From NCBI GenBank assembly GCA_022779365.1, contig JALFSI010000026.1, forward strand, positions 1 through 64,000: a stretch of 64,000 nucleotides of DNA, written 5' to 3'. The notes below the pieces were generated by a model that was not told where the DNA came from, did no database searches, and saw only the letters and a program-made list of their open reading frames with translations. The position numbers were made by a program, and so were the translations under genes. Of the stretch, positions 24,910-33,319 are shown piece after piece (within the stretch, counting starts at the first letter, position 1; the number at the start of each line of letters is the position of its first letter). The stretch comes from CAG-170 sp022779365 (GTDB lineage: Bacteria; Bacillota; Clostridia; Oscillospirales; Oscillospiraceae).

Positions 24910-24920
24910 GACTGCCTCCA

Positions 24921-24970
24921 TAGGGAAATGTGATTTACCCTATTGTAGCACAAATTTCCCCACTTGTCAC
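24921..24970 (-). promoter_or_regulatory. Promoter with dyad operator for the HTH-TPR gene
   Basis: On the minus strand GTGACA (24970-24965), a 17-bp spacer and TACAAT (24947-24942). Directly downstream lies an imperfect dyad, TAGGGTAAAT and ATTTCCCTA separated by CAC (24942-24921), overlapping the start point. That is a position suited to repression by the encoded protein. Confidence 0.6.
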
Positions 24971-24977
24971 GCAAAAA

Positions 24978-25001
24978 CCGGCGACAGTTTCCTGCCGCCG
25001 G
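24978..25001 (-). terminator. Terminator of the phosphoribosyltransferase gene
   Basis: CCGGCG and CGCCGG stem, followed on the minus strand by TTTTTG. Confidence 0.7.
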
Positions 25002-25018
25002 CTTTGGATATGTACGCT

Positions 25019-25576
25019 TTACGCTTTCACCGTGCCGTCCGGGTTAAAGACCGGCAGCCCTTCGAGGTAGATGATGTCGTCACGCTGCTGCGCCGCACCC
25101 TCGGCGAGTACCGCCATACGCCCGACGACCGTGCCGCCCGCCTGCTCCACGAGCTGCTCCATCGCGTGCAGCGATTCGCCGGTGGAGATAACGTCGTCCA
25201 CGATCAGGATCTTCTTGCCGCGAATTTTTTCCGCGTCCTCGCCGCCCAGATACAGCTCCTGCTCGCGCTGGGTGGTGATGGAGTGGACCTTCACATGGAT
25301 GGGGTCGGTCAGGTAGACCTTCATGCCCTTGCGCGCCACAAAATAGGTGCTCGCGCCGCTCTGACGCGCCATCTCATGGATGAGCGGGATGCTCTTTGCC
25401 TCGGCAGTGAGCAGATAGTCATAATCCTTCGGCGCGCGCGCCAACAGCTCCTTTGCACAGGCGACGGTGATCTCCGCGTCGCCGAACATAATAAACGCAC
25501 CGATATAAAGATCATCCGCCACCTTGCACAGCGGAAGCTGCCGTGTGAGTCCTGCGATCTTCATTTCATGCTTCAT
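25019..25576 (-). CDS. Phosphoribosyltransferase family protein (adenine PRTase-like)
   Basis: A 185-aa type I PRTase. The PRPP loop is ILIVDDVISTGES (about residues 122-134), with LLTAEAKSIPLIHEMARQSG and ARKGMKVYL in the family pattern of adenine/xanthine PRTases. It lacks the longer N-terminal hood of GMP or orotate enzymes. Annotators often call such clostridial proteins Apt-like, but base specificity cannot be settled from sequence alone. It is monocistronic with a terminator downstream and diverges from plsY. Confidence 0.82.
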   Translation of the reverse strand: MKHEMKIAGLTRQLPLCKVADDLYIGAFIMFGDAEITVACAKELLARAPKDYDYLLTAEAKSIPLIHEMARQSGASTYFVARKGMKVYLTDPIHVKVHSITTQREQELYLGGEDAEKIRGKKILIVDDVISTGESLHAMEQLVEQAGGTVVGRMAVLAEGAAQQRDDIIYLEGLPVFNPDGTVKA

Positions 25577-25720
25577 AGCTATTCTTCTCCCTTTTTGCCG
25601 CAGGGCGGCATAGTAATCACATTATAAGAAATCTGTCGCGGCTTGTCAATCATCTGCCCGATAAAATGGCTTGCAAGCGGCGCGCGCAGATGGTATACTA
25701 CTCCTACCGACCGCAAAGGA

Positions 25721-26332
25721 GTGATCTCTCTGCCGCGATATATCCTATGCGCCGTTCTGGGCTATTTGCTCGGTTCGTTCAGCGCTTCCATTCTTATTTC
25801 CAAATATATTTTCCAACATGACGTGCGAAAAAGCGGCAGCGGCAACGCCGGCGCTGCAAATACTGCGCGCGTATTCGGCATGGGCGCGGGGCTTCTGACG
25901 CTGCTCGGCGATTTTGTCAAGTGCCTGCTCGCCATGCTCATCACCCGCGCCATCGCGGGCGAGCTCGGGATGTGCGTGGGCGGCGCTTTGTGTATGCTGG
26001 GGCACTGCTTCCCGCTGTATTTTCACTTTCGCGGCGGAAAGGCGGTGTCCACCGGCGCGGCGGTCGCGCTGATGATCGACTGGCGCGTGCTTGCGATCGC
26101 GCTGGCGGTGTATCTGCTGGCGGCGGCGCTGTTCCGCTTTGCCTCGCTCGCGTCGCTGTGCGCGGCGGCGGCGATCCCGGTATGTGCGTTGGCGCTATCG
26201 GTGTCCATGCCCCGGCTCATCCTTGCGATCTTCACGTTCATACTCGTCGCCGTGATGCACCGCGGCAACATCGCCCGCCTCATCGCCGGAACTGAGCCGA
26301 AATTCTCATTTGGAAAACGTCCAACCAAATAA
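25721..26332 (+). CDS. plsY: Acyl-phosphate:glycerol-3-phosphate acyltransferase PlsY
   Basis: An integral membrane enzyme adding the first acyl chain in phospholipid synthesis. It has about five helices. PlsY signatures are GYLLGSFSASILISK, GSGNAGAANTARVFG (phosphate loop), GHCFPLYFHFRGGKAVSTG and, near the end, HRGNIARLIAGTEPK. No ATG is suitably placed: GTG at 25721 abuts the AAAGGAG site, while an in-frame CTG at 25730 has ideal 8-base spacing. Either gives about 200 aa. The true start is therefore uncertain and may be non-canonical. Confidence 0.93.
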   Translation: MISLPRYILCAVLGYLLGSFSASILISKYIFQHDVRKSGSGNAGAANTARVFGMGAGLLTLLGDFVKCLLAMLITRAIAGELGMCVGGALCMLGHCFPLYFHFRGGKAVSTGAAVALMIDWRVLAIALAVYLLAAALFRFASLASLCAAAAIPVCALALSVSMPRLILAIFTFILVAVMHRGNIARLIAGTEPKFSFGKRPTK

Positions 26333-26339
26333 TGCGCAA

Positions 26340-26365
26340 AGGGCGCGGTCATCTGACCGCGCCCT
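26340..26365. terminator. Bidirectional terminator between plsY and the M18 peptidase gene
   Basis: AGGGCGCGGTCA and TGACCGCGCCCT pair around TC, with T-rich sequence on both outward sides. Confidence 0.85.
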
Positions 26366-26370
26366 ATTTT

Positions 26371-27684
26371 TTACTGTTGGAATGTCCAACTCCCGTTGTC
26401 GGATTGCCGCAGCGTACACGCATAAAGCGCCTGCGCAAGACTGACCAGATGTGCCGGATCGTCCGCCCCGGCGGTCTCAAATGCGGAGTGCATCGCAAGC
26501 TGCGCCAGCCCCACGTCCGCGCTGTGCAGCGACACCTGCGTGAGCGCGACGTTGCCGAGCGTCGAGCCGCCCGGAAGGTCGGAGCGGTTAGCGTACACCT
26601 GCGTTGGGATGCGCGCATCCCGGCAGACGCTTTCCAGCAGCGCGGCGGATTCGCCGTCGGTGGTGTAGTGCTGCGCTGCGTTGAATTTCACCACCACGCC
26701 GCCGTTCATCACCGGGCAGTTTTCGCCGTCGGAAAACTCCGGGTGGTTCGGATGCAGCGCGTGCGCGTTGTCAGCCGACAGCAGGAAGCTCGCCGCCACA
26801 GCGCGACAGTAGTCTGCATCATCCATACCACGGCTGACGCAGATGCGCCGCAGTACATCGCGCAGCAGCGTAGACGCCGCGCCCTGCCGCGTCTGGCTGC
26901 CGACCTCCTCGTTGTCAAACAGGCAGCAGACCTGCGCGCTCGCGCTCTCCGGCGCGGTCAAAAAGCCCTCCAGACACGCGAACGCGCATTCCAGATCATC
27001 CAGCCGCGGCGAGCCGATCCACGGCGCGCCCGCGCCGAGATACGTCCCCGGCTGGCGGTTGCAGAGCAGCAGATCGTGCCCCAGCACGTCCGCCTCCTCC
27101 GCGCCTGCCGCCTCCGCCGCCAGCGCCAACGCGGATACCTCTGCCCCGCCCGCTGCAAAGATCGGCGGCAGATCGATATTCGCCAGCAGCTTCAAGCCGT
27201 CATTCGCGGTGCGGTTCATGTGGATCGCCACATTCGGGATGACGATCGGGCACTCCGGCAGCTCCACGAGCCGCTGCGCGATGCCGCCGTCCGGCGTGCG
27301 CACCAGCACGCGCCCCGCGATCTCCAGCGGGCGGTCAAACCAGGTCGAAAACAGCATCCCGCCGTATTTTTCTGTATTCAGCCGTACATAGCTCTTTCCC
27401 GGCAGGTGCGGATTCTGCTTGAGCTTGAACGCGGGCGAGTCCGTATGGCTCGCCGTGATGATAAACCCCGGCAGACCCGTTTTGGGCAGCGTGAAGGCAA
27501 TGAGCGACGAGCCGCCGCGCGTGGTATAATACCGCCCGCCGGGCGCAAGCTGCCACGGCTGCGACTCCAAAAGGCGCGTAAAGCCCGCCTCGTCCAGCCT
27601 GCGCGCGGCGTTCGCCACGGTAAAATAGCTGCACGGGCTGGCGGTGATAAAGTCCAGCATCCGATCTGTCAGAACGTTTTTCAT
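26371..27684 (-). CDS. M18 family aminopeptidase
   Basis: A 437-aa dinuclear zinc aminopeptidase of the aspartyl aminopeptidase family, acting on cytoplasmic peptides. Metal-ligand and catalytic segments visible are IITASHTDSPAFKLK, LFDNEEVGSQTRQGA, SADNAHALHPNHPEF and DLPGGSTLGN. Full length with no lesions. The start follows GGGGGGACGCTTT. It diverges from the M29 aminopeptidase gene across about 120 bp, so two aminopeptidases share one regulatory region. Confidence 0.95.
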   Translation of the reverse strand: MKNVLTDRMLDFITASPCSYFTVANAARRLDEAGFTRLLESQPWQLAPGGRYYTTRGGSSLIAFTLPKTGLPGFIITASHTDSPAFKLKQNPHLPGKSYVRLNTEKYGGMLFSTWFDRPLEIAGRVLVRTPDGGIAQRLVELPECPIVIPNVAIHMNRTANDGLKLLANIDLPPIFAAGGAEVSALALAAEAAGAEEADVLGHDLLLCNRQPGTYLGAGAPWIGSPRLDDLECAFACLEGFLTAPESASAQVCCLFDNEEVGSQTRQGAASTLLRDVLRRICVSRGMDDADYCRAVAASFLLSADNAHALHPNHPEFSDGENCPVMNGGVVVKFNAAQHYTTDGESAALLESVCRDARIPTQVYANRSDLPGGSTLGNVALTQVSLHSADVGLAQLAMHSAFETAGADDPAHLVSLAQALYACTLRQSDNGSWTFQQ

Positions 27685-27805
27685 AAAGCGTCCCCCCTTT
27701 CCCGTATCCTATCACACGCGTGGGCGCAAATCAACATTGCGGTTTTCAAATCCGGCAAAGCGTGGTATGATATGCACAGTGAGAACATACAGGAGGAACG
27801 CAATC

Positions 27806-29029
27806 ATGAAAAAAACCGTACTTCGCAAATATGCGCAGCTCATCGCGCGCTGCGGCGTGAATGTGCAGAAGGGGCAGGAGGTCTTTATCCAGGCGGACCT
27901 CGACCAGCCCGAATTTGTTAAAATGGTCGTCGAAGAGTGCTACAAGCTCAAGGCGAAGAAGGTCGTGGTGGATTGGAGCTATCAGCCGCTGCAAAAGACC
28001 CACGTCCGCTATCGCAGCCTCGCCACGCTCTCGACGCTGGACGATTACGAGGATATGCGCTGGCAGCACTACGTCAAGACCATCCCCTGCCGCATCTACC
28101 TGCTCTCGGAAGACCCCGATGGGCTCGCGGGCATCGATCAGGAGAAGATGGCAAAGTCGCGCCAGAAGCTCTATCCCCTCATCAAGGGCTACCGCGACCA
28201 GATCGAAAATAAATACCAGTGGTGCATCGCCGCTGTGCCCGGCGCGGCGTGGGCAAAAAAGCTCTTCCCGGAGCTGCGCGTCGGGCAGGCGATCGAAAAG
28301 CTGTGGCAGGCTATTTTGCAGACCAGCCGCGTGGATGACGATCCCATCGCCGCGTGGAAGCAGCACAATGAGGACCTGCTCGCACGCTGCAATTACCTCA
28401 ACAGCCTCGGTATCCGCGAGCTGCACTATACCGCATCCAACGGCACGGACCTGCGTGTGGGTATGATCCCGGAGGCGGAGTTCAAGGGCGGCGGCGAATA
28501 CAGCCTGCAAAATATCTATTTTAACCCGAACATCCCGTCTGAGGAGTGCTTCATTTCCCCCATGCGCGGCAAGGCGGAGGGCGTCGTGTACGCGTCCAAG
28601 CCGCTGTCGTATCAGGGGCAGCTCATTGACGGCTTCTGGATCCGTTTTGAAAACGGCAAAGCGGTGGAGTGGCACGCAGAGCAGAATGAGAGCCTGCTCA
28701 CCAAGCTCATCACCATGGACGAGGGCAGCGCATACCTCGGTGAATGCGCGCTCGTGCCCTACGACTCCCCCATCCAGAACTCCGGGCTGCTGTTCTATAA
28801 CACCCTGTTCGACGAAAACGCCGCCTGCCACCTCGCGCTCGGCATGGGCTTTGCCGACACCATCCGCGGCTACGCCGACAAGACGCTGGAAGAATGCCGC
28901 AAGCTCGGTGTCAACGATTCCATGATCCACGAGGACTTCATGATCGGCACCGCCGACATGAACATCGAAGCGCTCTGCGAGGATGGCAAGACCGTGCCCA
29001 TCTTCAAAAACGGCAACTGGGCGTTCTGA
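27806..29029 (+). CDS. M29 family aminopeptidase
   Basis: A 407-aa thermophilic-type (AmpS/PepS-like) metallo-aminopeptidase. The family N-terminus MKKTVLRKYAQLIARCGVNV is present. Metal-binding segments are FISPMRGKAEGVVYASKPLS, GECALVPYDSPIQNSG, LFYNTLFDENAACHLALG and DFMIG. The start at 27806 follows AGGAGGAACGCAATC. The region after the stop (29030-29200) holds only a weak hairpin (CGCCCCT/AGGGGTGCG) and the next promoter. Confidence 0.95.
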   Translation: MKKTVLRKYAQLIARCGVNVQKGQEVFIQADLDQPEFVKMVVEECYKLKAKKVVVDWSYQPLQKTHVRYRSLATLSTLDDYEDMRWQHYVKTIPCRIYLLSEDPDGLAGIDQEKMAKSRQKLYPLIKGYRDQIENKYQWCIAAVPGAAWAKKLFPELRVGQAIEKLWQAILQTSRVDDDPIAAWKQHNEDLLARCNYLNSLGIRELHYTASNGTDLRVGMIPEAEFKGGGEYSLQNIYFNPNIPSEECFISPMRGKAEGVVYASKPLSYQGQLIDGFWIRFENGKAVEWHAEQNESLLTKLITMDEGSAYLGECALVPYDSPIQNSGLLFYNTLFDENAACHLALGMGFADTIRGYADKTLEECRKLGVNDSMIHEDFMIGTADMNIEALCEDGKTVPIFKNGNWAF

Positions 29030-29229
29030 GAAATGCACACAGAGGCTTGCCCCTCCCGTTGTTGTAGGCTGCGAATCGAGCCGTAAGTGCGAGGTTTTAC
29101 CACGCCCCTACGCAAAAACAGGGGTGCGCAAAAACACCATCTCATGGCATTTTCTTCATTTTCCCATTGCCGTGGCGGTGAAATGGTGGTACACTGGGCG
29201 AGACCAAATTGTTACTAAAGGAGCACCAT

Positions 29230-30075
29230 ATGGCACGAGTCAAAATTCTGGCTGACAGCACCTGCGATCTCACCCCGGCGCTGCTGCGGCAATATGACAT
29301 CACCCTCACTCCGCTGGTCGTTATCAAGGACGGTCAGCAGTTCCATGACGGCGTGGACATCACGCCCGCCGATATTTTCGCGCACGTTGACGCCGGCGGC
29401 AAGCTGTGCAGCACCGCCGCCGTGAGTGAATATGAATACACGCAGATGTTCGCGCGCTTTGTGCCCGACTACGACACGGTGATCCAGATCACCATTGGCT
29501 CAGGCTTCTCCGCCTGCTATCAGAACGCGTGCCTCGCGGCACAGGCATTCGAGAACGTGATCGTCATCGACTCGGAGAACTTAAGCACCGGGCAGGGGCT
29601 GCTCGTCATCGCGGCGGCGCGGCTGGCGGAGCAGGGGCTCACCGGCGAGGAGATCGCCGCGCAGGTGCGCGCGCTCGTGCCCAAGGTGGAGGCGAGCTTT
29701 CTAGTGGAGCGGCTGGACTATCTGTTCAAGGGCGGGCGCTGCTCCGCCGTTGCCGCGCTGGGCGCGAATATGCTCAAGCTCAAGCCGTGCATTGAGGTCA
29801 AAGACGGCAAAATGGGCGTGTGCAAAAAATACCGCGGCACGTCTGAGCACGCGTTCTCGCAGTATGTGCAGGAGCGGCTGGAGGGACGCGAGGACATCCG
29901 CCCGGAGCTGGCGTTCATCACCCACCCCGCCGCGCAGCCGACCGTGGTGCAGGCGGCAAAGGACGCCGCCGCGAAATACGGCGCGTTCGACGAGGTCATC
30001 GAGACGAACGCTGGCTGTACCGTCTCGTGCCACTGCGGACCGCACACGCTGGGCATCCTCTTCATTCGCAAATAA
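29230..30075 (+). CDS. DegV family fatty-acid-binding protein
   Basis: A 281-aa lipid-binding protein; DegV/FakB proteins present fatty acids to the FakA kinase. Signatures are KILADSTCDLTPALL, GKLCSTAAVSEYEYTQMF, the lipid-contact TIGSGFSACYQNA, VIDSENLSTGQGLLV and the C-terminal CHCGPHTLGILFI. The start follows TAAAGGAGCACCAT. A TTGCCG-17-TACACT promoter-like pair lies about 40 bp upstream. No fakA is in the window. Confidence 0.93.
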   Translation: MARVKILADSTCDLTPALLRQYDITLTPLVVIKDGQQFHDGVDITPADIFAHVDAGGKLCSTAAVSEYEYTQMFARFVPDYDTVIQITIGSGFSACYQNACLAAQAFENVIVIDSENLSTGQGLLVIAAARLAEQGLTGEEIAAQVRALVPKVEASFLVERLDYLFKGGRCSAVAALGANMLKLKPCIEVKDGKMGVCKKYRGTSEHAFSQYVQERLEGREDIRPELAFITHPAAQPTVVQAAKDAAAKYGAFDEVIETNAGCTVSCHCGPHTLGILFIRK

Positions 30076-30078
30076 ACG

Positions 30079-30108
30079 CGTGCCCGGATGCACAAGCATC
30101 CGGGCACG
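30079..30108. terminator. Terminator between convergent degV-like and lysR-like genes
   Basis: CGTGCCCGGATGC and GCATCCGGGCACG pair around ACAA. Confidence 0.85.
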
Positions 30109-30113
30109 TTCCT

Positions 30114-30986
30114 TTACAGCTCCTGAATAAACTCCAGCACGCATTTGCGAAGCTGCCGGATGCTCTCCGGTTGGTCGTCGCGCGGCTGGAGACCCATGCC
30201 GAGCTCGCGGCAGGTGCGCGGCGCGATGGGCAGGACCTTGACGCCCTCCGTGCGCCCGCGGATCATCATCTCCGCCATCATCGTCATACCAAGCCCCTTG
30301 CTCACCATGCGGATGACGGTCTCGTCGTCCACGCGGCACGGGCGAATGACGGGCTTTACGCCGTGCTGCGCAAATGCCGCCAGCACGTCCACATCAAACC
30401 GTCCGTAGGGCATGAGAAATTCCCGCCCCGTAAATTCCTCGATCGGGAAGCTGTCGCCCGCCGCCGGATAGTCGGGCGGCAGAATGGCATACATCTGATC
30501 GTCGCACAGCGGCGTCCAGTCGCACGCAAAGCCGCTCTGCTTCGCGCCGAAAATGACGTCGGTCTGCCACTTCTCCAGCAGCTCAAACGGTTCGAGCGCG
30601 TGGTCCACCATCCGCAGATCGACCACGATGTCCGGGCACACGCGCCGAAAGCGGTACAGAATTTCCGGCATCCAGTGCATGGCGAGGCTGGCGTAGGCGG
30701 CGATGCGGATCGTCTCCGTGCGGTGCGCCGTCACGTCGGCAATGCGGTTTTCCAGCCGTGCGTGCGCGCGCAGAAACTCACGGATGGACGGCATGAGCGC
30801 CTCGCCCTCGCGTGTAAGCGAGATGCCCCGCCGGTCGCGCTGCACCAGCGTCAGCCCGATCTCGCGTTCCAGACTGTCCACCAGATGCGTCAGCCCCGAC
30901 TGCGTATAGCCCACGACCTCCGACGCCTTCGTAAAGCTGCCGAGGTCCACTGCTGTCACCAGAATTTCAAGTTTTTTACTGTCCAT
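30114..30986 (-). CDS. LysR family transcriptional regulator
   Basis: A 290-aa LTTR. The N-terminal winged HTH (about 1-62) reads MDSKKLEILVTAVDLGSFTK followed by VVGYTQSGLTHLVDSLE. A periplasmic-binding-type effector domain (about 90-285) follows. It diverges from the branched-chain amino acid symporter gene, and the 127-bp gap contains two AAGTACTT palindromes, so it probably controls brnQ. Effector unknown. Confidence 0.93.
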   Translation of the reverse strand: MDSKKLEILVTAVDLGSFTKASEVVGYTQSGLTHLVDSLEREIGLTLVQRDRRGISLTREGEALMPSIREFLRAHARLENRIADVTAHRTETIRIAAYASLAMHWMPEILYRFRRVCPDIVVDLRMVDHALEPFELLEKWQTDVIFGAKQSGFACDWTPLCDDQMYAILPPDYPAAGDSFPIEEFTGREFLMPYGRFDVDVLAAFAQHGVKPVIRPCRVDDETVIRMVSKGLGMTMMAEMMIRGRTEGVKVLPIAPRTCRELGMGLQPRDDQPESIRQLRKCVLEFIQEL

Positions 30987-31040
30987 CTTGCCGTTCCTCC
31001 GGGTGTTTCGCTCTTTGTATGACAGTTTGTCATATATCTA

Positions 31041-31096
31041 TTATAATTAAGTACTTCCATTTTGCAAGTACTTCCGCTAGAATAGTGGTCAGAAAG
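31041..31096. promoter_or_regulatory. lysR/brnQ divergent control region with paired AAGTACTT boxes
   Basis: Two identical 10-mers AAGTACTTCC start at 31049 and 31066, 17 bp apart; each contains the 8-bp palindrome AAGTACTT. On the minus strand TTGCAA-16-TATAAT forms a plausible lysR promoter across the first box. On the plus strand TTCCAT-17-TAGAAT could serve brnQ. The spacing places both boxes on nearly the same DNA face. Confidence 0.6.
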
Positions 31097-31113
31097 AAAA
31101 AGGAGACAAAACC

Positions 31114-32469
31114 ATGGCAAACAAAAAACTCAACCTCCGCCAGAAGATCCTCGTGGCGGGCACGCTGTTCGGAATGTTCTTCGGCGCGGGCAACCTCATC
31201 TTCCCCGTCCATCTCGGTCAGATGGCAGGCAGCAACGTTCTGCCCGCGATCATCGGCTTTATCATCACCGCCGTCGGTATCCCCATCTTCGGCGTCGCCG
31301 CCATCGGCATCACGCATTCCGATGGGCTGCAAACGCTCTCCGGCAAGGTCGGCAAGGGCTACGGCATTTTCTTCACCTGCATCCTCTACCTCACCATCGG
31401 GCCGCTCTTTGCCATCCCCCGCTGCGCAACGGTGTCGTTTACGACCGGGCTCGCGCCGCTGGTGAGCGCGGAGCGTGAAGGGCTCGCGCTGCTGCTCTTC
31501 TCGGCGGTGTTCTTCGCATTCGTGCTGTTTTTCTCGCTGCGTCCGGGCAAGATCACCGTCTGGATCGGCAAGATCATCAACCCCCTGTTCCTCGTTTTCC
31601 TCGCCGTGCTCGTCATCGCGGCGCTTGTCAATCCCGGCGCGTCCGTCTCGTCCGTTGAACCAGCGGAGAGCTACCGCACCGGCGCGTTCACCGCGTCGTT
31701 CATTGAAGGCTACGGCACAATGGACGCCATCGCAGGTCTTGCGTTCGGCATCGTGGTCATTGACGTCATCCGCCGTATGGGTGTGGAGAATGACGACATC
31801 GTCGCGCGCGACGTGCTCTCCTCCGGCATTCTGACCGGCATTCTGATGGCGGTCATCTATGTGCTCACCATCCTCATGGGCGCGCAGTCGCGCGGGCTGT
31901 TTGAAACGTCCGAAAACGGCGGCATTGCCCTCACGCAGATCGCAGGGCATTATTTCGGCAGCGCCGGGCAGATCATCCTCGCCATCACCATCACGTTCGC
32001 CTGCCTCAAGACCTCCATCGGGCTTGTCACCTCCTGCTCGGAGACGTTCACCAAAATGACGAAGGGCAAGATCACCTACCCCGTCTGGGCAGTCATCTTC
32101 ACCGTGTTCTCTTTCGCCGTGTCCAACGTGGGGCTCAGCGCCATCATCGAGTATTCCATCCCCATGCTCATGCTCATCTATCCGCCCGCCATCGCGCTCA
32201 TCGTGCTGGCGTTCGTAGGCAAGCTCTTCCGCCACGACCGCGCTGTGTACATCGCCACGATGGTCGGCACCTGGTTCGCCGCCATTTTCGACTGCATGAA
32301 AACGCTCCCGCAGGGCGTGCAGCAGGCGCTGCGTCTGGATGTGCCCATCGGCTTTGCAAAGTCCTGCCTGCCGCTGTTCGACGACAACCTTGGCTGGCTG
32401 CTCCCCGCCGTGATTGGCTTCGCCGTCGGTCTCGTCATCCACCTCTGCAAACGCAAAGCCGCGCGCTGA
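31114..32469 (+). CDS. brnQ: Branched-chain amino acid:cation symporter (LIVCS family)
   Basis: A 451-aa, about 12-helix membrane transporter for Leu/Ile/Val coupled to cation. The signature GMFFGAGNLIFPVHLGQMAG opens helix 1, followed by GFIITAVGIPIFGV and PRCATVSFTTGLAPL, all typical of BrnQ. The start follows AAAAGGAGACAAAACC. Control by the divergent LysR protein is inferred. Confidence 0.95.
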   Translation: MANKKLNLRQKILVAGTLFGMFFGAGNLIFPVHLGQMAGSNVLPAIIGFIITAVGIPIFGVAAIGITHSDGLQTLSGKVGKGYGIFFTCILYLTIGPLFAIPRCATVSFTTGLAPLVSAEREGLALLLFSAVFFAFVLFFSLRPGKITVWIGKIINPLFLVFLAVLVIAALVNPGASVSSVEPAESYRTGAFTASFIEGYGTMDAIAGLAFGIVVIDVIRRMGVENDDIVARDVLSSGILTGILMAVIYVLTILMGAQSRGLFETSENGGIALTQIAGHYFGSAGQIILAITITFACLKTSIGLVTSCSETFTKMTKGKITYPVWAVIFTVFSFAVSNVGLSAIIEYSIPMLMLIYPPAIALIVLAFVGKLFRHDRAVYIATMVGTWFAAIFDCMKTLPQGVQQALRLDVPIGFAKSCLPLFDDNLGWLLPAVIGFAVGLVIHLCKRKAAR

Positions 32470-32480
32470 ATAAGCAAAAC

Positions 32481-32509
32481 CCGCCCCGGAACAGCTCGTT
32501 CCGGGGCGG
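32481..32509. terminator. Terminator between brnQ and yebC
   Basis: CCGCCCCGGAA and TTCCGGGGCGG stem (32481-32509), TTTATTT beyond. Confidence 0.85.
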
Positions 32510-32520
32510 TCGTTTATTTC

Positions 32521-33258
32521 TCAATCCTGATCCCAGTTGTGCCAGACGTTCTGCACATCGTCGTCCTCTTCAAAGAGGTCGAGCATTTTTTCCATATTGG
32601 CGATGTCCTCGGGCTTTTCGAGCTTCTGGTAGGTCTGCGGGACCATTTCGATCTGCGCGGACTCGAACGTATAGCCCTTGTCCCCCAGCGCCTTTGCCAC
32701 GGCGTTAAAATCCGCCGGGTCGGTGTAGACGGTGTAGCAGCCCTCTTCCGGCTGGAAATCCGCCGCGCCGGCGTCCAGCGCGTCCATCATGACGGCGTCC
32801 TCATCCAGCTCACCGTCCTCGTTGTCGATGACGATGACGCCCTTTTTGTCAAACGACCAGCTCACACAGCCGTTCGTGCCGAGACTGCCGCCGAACTTGT
32901 CAAAATGGTGACGGACGCTACCCGCGGTGCGGTTGCGGTTATCGGTCATCGTTTCCACGATCACCGCCACGCCGCACGGACCGTGTCCTTCATAGGTGAT
33001 GGATTCATACGCATCGCCCGTACCGGCTGCCGCCGCCTTTTCGAGCACGCGCTTGATGTTGTCGTTCGGCATATTCGCCGCCTTTGCCTTGGTGATGACG
33101 GTCGCCAGACGCGAGTTATACGCCGGGTCGGCGACGCCGCCGCCCTCCTTGACCGCGACGATCATTTCCTTGGAAATTTTCGTGAACGCCGCCGCACGCT
33201 TGGCGTCCTGCGCGCCCTTGGTTTTCTGGATGTTATGCCACTTGGAATGTCCCGACAT
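32521..33258 (-). CDS. yebC: YebC/PmpR family (TACO1-like) protein
   Basis: A 245-aa three-domain protein. It begins MSGHSKWHNIQKTKGAQDAK, the family hallmark, with NMPNDNIKRVLEKAAAAGTG and the Asp/Glu-rich DNEDGELDEDAVMMDALDAG region. Members are annotated as transcription regulators, and more recent work links them to ribosome translation through polyproline-type stalls. Monocistronic here. Confidence 0.96.
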   Translation of the reverse strand: MSGHSKWHNIQKTKGAQDAKRAAAFTKISKEMIVAVKEGGGVADPAYNSRLATVITKAKAANMPNDNIKRVLEKAAAAGTGDAYESITYEGHGPCGVAVIVETMTDNRNRTAGSVRHHFDKFGGSLGTNGCVSWSFDKKGVIVIDNEDGELDEDAVMMDALDAGAADFQPEEGCYTVYTDPADFNAVAKALGDKGYTFESAQIEMVPQTYQKLEKPEDIANMEKMLDLFEEDDDVQNVWHNWDQD

Positions 33259-33319
33259 AAAATGTATCTTCCCTTCTGCGGTGAGTTTTTGTTATTTTAT
33301 CACAGGTCTGTACACAAAA

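Noticed and set aside
26332..27921. 529-codon plus-strand frame opposite the M18 peptidase
   Set aside because: Antisense shadow in GC-rich DNA; the M18 metal motifs on the minus strand are decisive.
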